Part shown: one piece after another, positions 8,610-12,961 of the stretch
Layout: every line of letters begins with the position of its first letter
How positions within the stretch are numbered: position 1 is the first letter of the stretch
Notes under the pieces: generated by a model
Databases searched by the model: none
Told to the model about the DNA's origin: nothing
Seen by the model: the letters and a program-made list of their open reading frames with translations, nothing else
Position numbers and translations under genes: made by a program
Origin: Polyrhizophydium stewartii
Taxonomy: Eukaryota > Chytridiomycota > Chytridiomycetes > Rhizophydiales
Assembly (NCBI GenBank): GCA_027604665.1
Contig: JADGIZ010000484.1
Span: forward strand, 1-12,961
Reading direction: 5' to 3'
DNA length: 12,961 bases

Positions 8610-10535
8610 TCAGAGTGAGCGGCGAGCGAGAAAATACTCGAGCCGCACAATGTGGCTCAGCAGCTCGTCGCGCTCGAGAACAAAGTGGGTGACGCAGTAC
8701 TGGAAGCAGACGCCAAACTGCACTGGCCACGCGCCTTCGGGATCTGCGTGCTGCAGCGGGTAAAACTCCATGCTTTGAGGCTCGTGTCCACACGCCCCGC
8801 GGTTCCGGTGCATGGCCGTGGCGGGCTCTTGTGAGGATCCCGAGTTGTTGGCGCTGGTGGCAGCAACGGGTCGGGCCGCATCTGCAGACGCAGGCGGCGC
8901 TGCGGGCATGTGCACCAAGCACGGCTGCCCGCGTCGCTGGAGGACCTCGTTTGACGTGACCAGCTCGTCAAACGCGGACACGATGGCTGCGCGAGATGAG
9001 AGTGTCAGCCGGTCTTGTGCCGCAGCGGCTCGCACAGACTCAAAATTCATCTCACCAAGGTTTTGCTTCGGGATCCAGCCTTGCACTGACTCGCGCCACG
9101 CGTTCCTTCCGGGCTTGCCAAACGACGAGTCCAGCTCGGTGCTGAGTCGGCAGCGGCAACAGCTGCGTCAGCGTGGGGCGGTATTGTTTGAGCGTTTCAT
9201 CAACCAGCACAACGCACGTTGATGGTGGCATCAAGCTGTGCAGCTTGTGGTAGACTGCGTCGTCGGGCAGAGGGATCGGATGCTCGATGCTCGAGCACAT
9301 GGCAGTCTTGATTGCCACGAGGAAGCACGCCGCCGCGCTGTACTCGGGCTGGCGCTGGGTCATGGTCTGGTTCTCGCAGAGCCAGCGGATGGCCTTGAAG
9401 TGAGGGTACACGCTGACTGCACGTCCACGGCCGGCGGCATCAGCGCAAAGTGATGCGCCAACGCACTAGGCGCAACCAATACGCGGCGCACCGGGGATCT
9501 TCAGATCGCTCATGAAGCGCATCACCAGCGATGGCGGGAACGGGTCGGGAAAGTGCACTCCAAAGCGCGAGGCGAGCAGCTTGATCAGAACACTGTGCTG
9601 CTTGGCGAGCGTGTGGTGCGACGGAGGTCTCTGCGGCGTGTGTGCGTCAGAGGCGGATTGCAGTGATTCAAACAGGCATGCATGCGGGAAGCGGTGTGCT
9701 CACCCGTCGCGATGTGTCCTCGAGCTTGAAGTGGCGGCGGATCTCGAGCGGCAGGCGATAGGTTGCGTCCATGTACGGCAGCGATCCGTCGCACACCCAC
9801 CTGCGATCATCGCAAAGCAAGGGACAGGGAGCACATTCGCGGCACCGGGATTGACCGTCAGCACTTGAAGGACACCGCATATTGCAGAGCCAAGGCCAGC
9901 TGTGCTCACTGCCGCAGATCGCCGAGCAGGATGGGAATGCCGAGGATCCTGCAGGCGAGGCGGCAGACAACGAGCGACAGGCCGCCGTGCCGCAACCACA
10001 TGATCTCGAACAGGTTCTTTCTCTTTGGCGCCGCCTGGCTGAGCGAGAAGGCCTGCGCACCCGCGTCGTGCGCGGCATCGGCCGCGCTGCTCCATCCCGC
10101 GCCGCTCCTCCTGTCCGCGAAGCTCACGTTCTCGGTCGACACGTACATCAGCCAGAGGTCGCGCGCCGTCGTGAGCAGCTCCTCGGGGCAGCCGCGCTCG
10201 CGCACGAGATGCTCGGCCTGCATGCGCAGGATGTACATGCACTCCTCGAGCTGGACCGACAGCGAGCGCAGGCGCATCTCTGGCGGCGGGCCGGCCGGTC
10301 AGCAGAGGCCAGAAAAACGGACCACCAGCGTCGCCAGCCTCGACGCACCAGAGTCGGCCGCGGCGACGCTGCGCGAGCGCTTGCGCTTGTACACGCGCTT
10401 GCGCTGCGAGCGGTCCATGCCCTCCTCGTCGAACTGCTCCTCGACAGTGTACTGGTGGCCCTGCTCGCACACCAGCACGCCGGTGGGGTCGCGCCGCCAG
10501 CGGCGGGAGCCACAGCGTCCACACCTCGCCCGCAT
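8610..10535 (-). CDS. RRN7: RNA polymerase I initiation factor, Rrn7/TAF1B type, 6 (or 7) exons
   Basis: A TFIIB-like subunit of the Pol I core factor that places polymerase I at the rDNA promoter. Exons on the minus strand: 10535-10349, 10279-9910, 9800-9704, 9630-9492, 9416-9218, 9141-8610; 1524 nt, 507 aa. The N-terminus carries the RRN7-type zinc ribbon: Cys5, Cys8, Cys23 and His27 in CGRCGSRRWRRDPTGVLVCEQGH. A highly basic linker follows (QRKRVYKRKRS). Exon 2 then begins a helical region with the cyclin-fold pattern of the family: LSLVVCRLACRILGIPILLG, WVCDGSLPYM and FPPSLVMRFMSDLKIP. The rest is less conserved. The ATG at 10535 sits four residues before the first Cys, as expected. A 69-nt segment at 9055-8987 looks like a further intron; if spliced, the protein is 484 aa in the same frame. 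Divergent from the FAM192A-like gene by 43 bp and convergent with GAA1. Fungal Rrn7 and animal TAF1B are orthologous; the symbol follows fungal use. Confidence 0.88.
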
Positions 10536-10578
10536 ATTTCGCCCTCTCTTCCTTCCCGTCTGGAAAGTCGCAACACCG
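10536..10578. promoter_or_regulatory. 43-bp divergent (bidirectional) promoter region
   Basis: The start codons of RRN7 (minus strand, 10535) and the FAM192A-like gene (plus strand, 10579) are only 43 bp apart. The gap is pyrimidine-rich on the plus strand, with a CCCTCTCTTCCTTCCCG run, and has no TATA box. Core promoter elements and both 5' UTRs must share this gap or lie inside the opposing coding region or transcript. Confidence 0.6.
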
Positions 10579-11527
10579 ATGGCCGAGCAGTTCTTCTCGT
10601 CGCTCAGCGGGCCTGGGCAGCAGGCCAGAGGCCCCGTCTCGTCGGCGTTCGCGGCGCAGATGACCAACAAGTTCATCAGCGAGGCCGTGCTCAGCGAGGT
10701 GCCCGAGAGCGCCAAGGTGCCCGAGGAGGCGTACGACCCTCGGCCGCTGTACGAGAAGCTCGCCGAGCGCAAGCGGATACAGGAAGAAGGTTGTCCGTCC
10801 CGAGCGCTTGCTGCGCACGCACGCTGCCCCTGCACGGCCAGCACGCGGCCTGCTCACGGCCTTGCACCGGCGCCTGCCCCTCCCACCCCCGCACACCGCG
10901 CGCAGCGCGCTGACTCGGCTCGCCCCCGCAGAGTTTGCCGAGAAGATGCGCTTGGCCAACCAGGTCAAGCGGCTCGACCCCGACGAGGTCGAGTTCCTTG
11001 CCACGGCGCAGTCCGAGGCCGAGGCCAAGGAGCGCGCCATCCGCCAGGCGGACCAGGAGGCCCTCGACGCCTTCCGCAACGCCAAGATTGTCGCCGCAGT
11101 GCCGCCGCCCATCCTGGCCTCGCCACCAGATGAAGACGATGCAGAAGCAAGCAGCGGCCCTTCCAAGGAGGGCGGCCCCAGCTTGCATGTCAGACCAGCA
11201 GCCTCGGCTTCGGCTGCGGCGCCAAAGAGCTCCATCGACGCCCAAAAGTCGATCCTCATCAAGGGAATCAAGCGAAAAGGCGCTCCAGATGCAAAGGCGT
11301 CTTTGGCCCCATCGCAAGCGTCGGCGTCCAAGCCGAAGAGTGCTCCAGGCTCGAGCAAGACAAGCTCTTCCGCCGCTGGACGGCCGACAGAGCCTGCCAG
11401 CGCCAAACGTCAGAAGGCTACCACATCCGACGGCGTGGCGTCTGCCGATCCGGCCCCCAAGAAACAGGCAACATCCGCTCTGGCAGCCATGACGGCATAC
11501 GGCAGCTCCGACGAAGACGACGACTGA
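10579..11527 (+). CDS. FAM192A/NIP30 (PSME3IP1; Fyv6-related) protein, 2 exons
   Basis: Nuclear protein of the NIP30/FAM192A N-terminal domain family. The human member binds the PA28-gamma proteasome activator, and the related yeast Fyv6 acts in splicing; which role holds here is unknown. Exons 10579-10789 and 10932-11527; 807 nt, 268 aa. The N-terminal domain is clear: MTNKFISEAVLSE, EEAYDPRPLYEKLAERKRIQ, then across the exon junction EEEFAEKMRLANQVKRLDPD and EVEFLA. The rest is disordered, rich in Ser, Ala, Pro and Lys, with a basic motif ILIKGIKRKGA, and ends in a short hydrophobic-to-acidic tail (AAMTAYGSSDEDDD) like the tail of animal members. The intron (10790-10931) has the unusual donor GTTGTC but a good CTGAC and CAG acceptor, and the joined frame matches the family exactly. 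The start Met lies in a good context (CACCGATGG). Confidence 0.9.
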
Positions 11528-11804
11528 GATGGCGAAATAGAGGCTGCCTCGGAGAGGGAATGCGGTCCGGTGCTCCGCATGGCGCATCTGTGCGCTGCTT
11601 TGCTCGCGATAACAATGGGTGTGTCGACAAAGCGCTTGCGCGCCAACGCCGCGCAGGCGCTGCATCTCCTTGCGGTTTATTGAGTGGGAGTGCCCATGGA
11701 CCGATGCTGCGGGCCGAGAGCACCGAGATGGGGCGGGGCCGTGCACAGCTCGCTCAAACAAGCGCGGGACGCGGCTGGTCCTGGTACTGTGGTCGTTGCG
11801 ATAT
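11528..11804. other. Convergent 3' intergenic region, no gene seen
   Basis: This 277-bp stretch lies between the stop codons of the FAM192A-like gene (plus) and PRE2 (minus). Open frames run through it on both strands, but none has a recognisable product, a good intron or family motif, and GC-rich DNA gives such frames by chance. I take it as two converging 3' UTRs. It holds one minus-strand AATAAA. Confidence 0.6.
11676..11681 (-). terminator. Candidate poly(A) signal AATAAA for PRE2
   Basis: An exact AATAAA on the minus strand lies about 125 nt after the PRE2 stop at 11805. Position and strand fit a polyadenylation signal. It is the only exact one I found in a 3' region of this window. Confidence 0.5.
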
Positions 11805-12798
11805 TCAGATCACTGTCAGCACGCGCTCGAGAGAGTGATCCGGAGCCAGCGAATGGTGGCTCACCTCGTAGTGCAGGTCAAAGACGTCGGTCTTGCTGAT
11901 AAACTCCCATCCCCCCTCCTTGACATGGTACACTAGACATTCGCGTCAGCGCAATGCACCGTTATGGCGATGGAGGTGCGTGCAGCACACGGATGCTCAC
12001 CGTTCACAGATCCACCGCTGTAGGCGTCGCGGTATGTCGCGTGGAAGATGGAACGGCGAGCCAAGTCAATTGCGTCGGCAACCGACAGATCGTAGTCGTA
12101 TCCGGCGTCCAGGACACCATAGGCGTAGGTCGAGCCGGATCCGACCGAGAAGAGGTGGTTTGTGAGGCGCTGGCCGTCCGAGTCGACGTAGTAGAGGCCG
12201 GGGCCCTTCTTGTCCCAGCCAGTGACCATGGTGCCCTGCAGTTGCCGATTTCGGTCAGCCATCGGATGCACCCAGTCGCACAGCGTATCGGAGGCGCACC
12301 ATGGAGAGGCCCATTCCCTTGTAGCCGTAGACCATGTTGCACAGCAGCTTGGACGCGGCCGCAACCGAGATGCGCTCCTTGTTGCGCAGCTCATACAGCC
12401 TGCGAATCGACGATTGGCGACGGCGGGTGTCAGCATCATGCTTCGGAGAGGTCCAAGTCGGGACGGGCGTCGAGCCGCACCTGGCGCGCGTGCCCAGGAC
12501 ACGCTCCCAGTACTGGCAGTCTGCGGCGCTGCCTGCCATGGTTCCCAGCAGGAACGGGTTGATCTCAATGACCTTCTTGACATTGGACGAGCCTGGATGT
12601 GGTTGGTCAGCCGAGAGCAGAGCGAGGTCGGACGGGACACACGGGCGACGCACCGATGTAGGGGCCCATGGTGGCACGCGAGTCGACGGCGACAACGACG
12701 CCCTTGGCAAACTTGAAGGCGAGCGTGGTCGTGCCCTTGGCCATGTGGATGCGGTGCTCGGCGTCCTTGCTCATCTGGTTGTGGATGAACTCGGTCGG
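11805..12798 (-). CDS. PRE2: 20S proteasome subunit beta-5 (chymotrypsin-like), 5' end outside window
   Basis: Catalytic beta-5 subunit of the 20S proteasome, made as a proprotein and cut to expose Thr1. Minus-strand exons: 12798(or further)-12654, 12592-12481, 12399-12300, 12235-12001, 11932-11805. Mature Thr1 is at 12732-12730 in [11 protein letters not shown]. Asp17 ([10 protein letters not shown]) and Lys33 ([19 protein letters not shown]) are in place. Other family blocks: [79 protein letters not shown] and the C-terminal [20 protein letters not shown]. Part of the propeptide is seen ([20 protein letters not shown]). Upstream of 12799 the frame stays open to the window edge but has no Met, is C-rich, holds a CTGAC and ends in CACCCAG, so it is probably an intron with the first exon outside the window. 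A start at Met 12774 would leave an unusually short propeptide. Confidence 0.94.
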
Positions 12799-12961
12799 CT
12801 GGGTGCGACGGCGCACCAGACCAGAGACGGCGCGGCGCGCGGGCCGTTGGGCGGGCGGGCGCGCGAGAGCACGGAATTTGGGGGTCAGCGGCTCGTGCGA
12901 GTCTGCGCTGGCCCGCGGCGGGCGGCGTGCGGGCGGGGCGGCCTCGGCCGGGGGCCAGCGC

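Noticed and set aside
9763..11133. A 456-codon plus-strand open frame
   Set aside because: Its first half is antisense to the RRN7 zinc ribbon and cyclin-fold exons, and its later half only partly shares the frame of the FAM192A-like exon 1 before running through the intron.
9700..11406. A 568-codon open frame on the minus strand across RRN7 and the FAM192A-like gene
   Set aside because: It is antisense to a clear conserved domain at 10579-11406 and reads across RRN7 introns. GC-rich DNA keeps such shadow frames open. No family motifs are seen in the part unique to it.
11540..11700. A small gene in the convergent region, such as a short ORF starting near 11615
   Set aside because: The frames are short, have no known motif and overlap the expected 3' UTRs of both flanking genes.
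11805..11870. A terminal intron in PRE2 (GTGAGC to GACAG)
   Set aside because: Splicing it would place a stop directly after the junction and remove the C-terminal residues. The unspliced reading gives a tail of plausible length, so I kept it unspliced.
1..12961. A biosynthetic cluster, operon, defence island, transposon or CRISPR array
   Set aside because: All recognised genes are unrelated housekeeping genes with introns and their own strands. No direct or inverted terminal repeats, transposase motifs or spaced repeats were seen.

Overview
The window is a gene-dense, GC-rich piece of a nuclear eukaryotic genome, most likely from a fungus. The reasons are a separate fungal-type lysine-forming saccharopine dehydrogenase (last step of the alpha-aminoadipate lysine pathway), an RNA polymerase I factor of the Rrn7 type, and about 37 short spliceosomal introns (roughly 49-185 nt). 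The intron density is too high for a budding yeast. A zoosporic or other early-diverging fungus, or a basidiomycete, would fit, but the sequence does not let me name the species.

Layout from left to right: (1) LYS1, plus strand, 8 exons, 370 aa. (2) An unrecognised helical protein of about 910 aa, plus strand, 13 exons, with an N-terminal poly-alanine tract. (3) GAA1, the GPI transamidase subunit, plus strand, 9 exons, 682 aa. (4) RRN7/TAF1B-like Pol I initiation factor, minus strand, 6 or 7 exons, with an N-terminal zinc ribbon. (5) A FAM192A/NIP30 (PSME3IP1, yeast Fyv6-related) protein, plus strand, 2 exons, 268 aa, divergent from RRN7 across only 43 bp. (6) Proteasome beta-5 subunit (PRE2/PSMB5), minus strand, 5 exons seen; its 5' end leaves the window.

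The six genes do not form a pathway. They are housekeeping genes of lysine synthesis, GPI anchoring, rRNA transcription, splicing or PA28-related nuclear function, and proteolysis. For every complete gene the splice model I assembled by hand gives an open frame with a total length divisible by three. For LYS1, GAA1, RRN7, FAM192A and PRE2 the joined exons also reproduce recognisable family motifs across the junctions.

I found no mobile element, CRISPR array, tRNA, rRNA, biosynthetic cluster or novel defence-like system. The points most worth a second look are the unidentified 910-aa gene, the near-invariant CTGAC branch-point motif, several in-frame splice ambiguities (a 69-nt segment in RRN7 and three in-frame acceptors in LYS1), and the very short divergent promoter.
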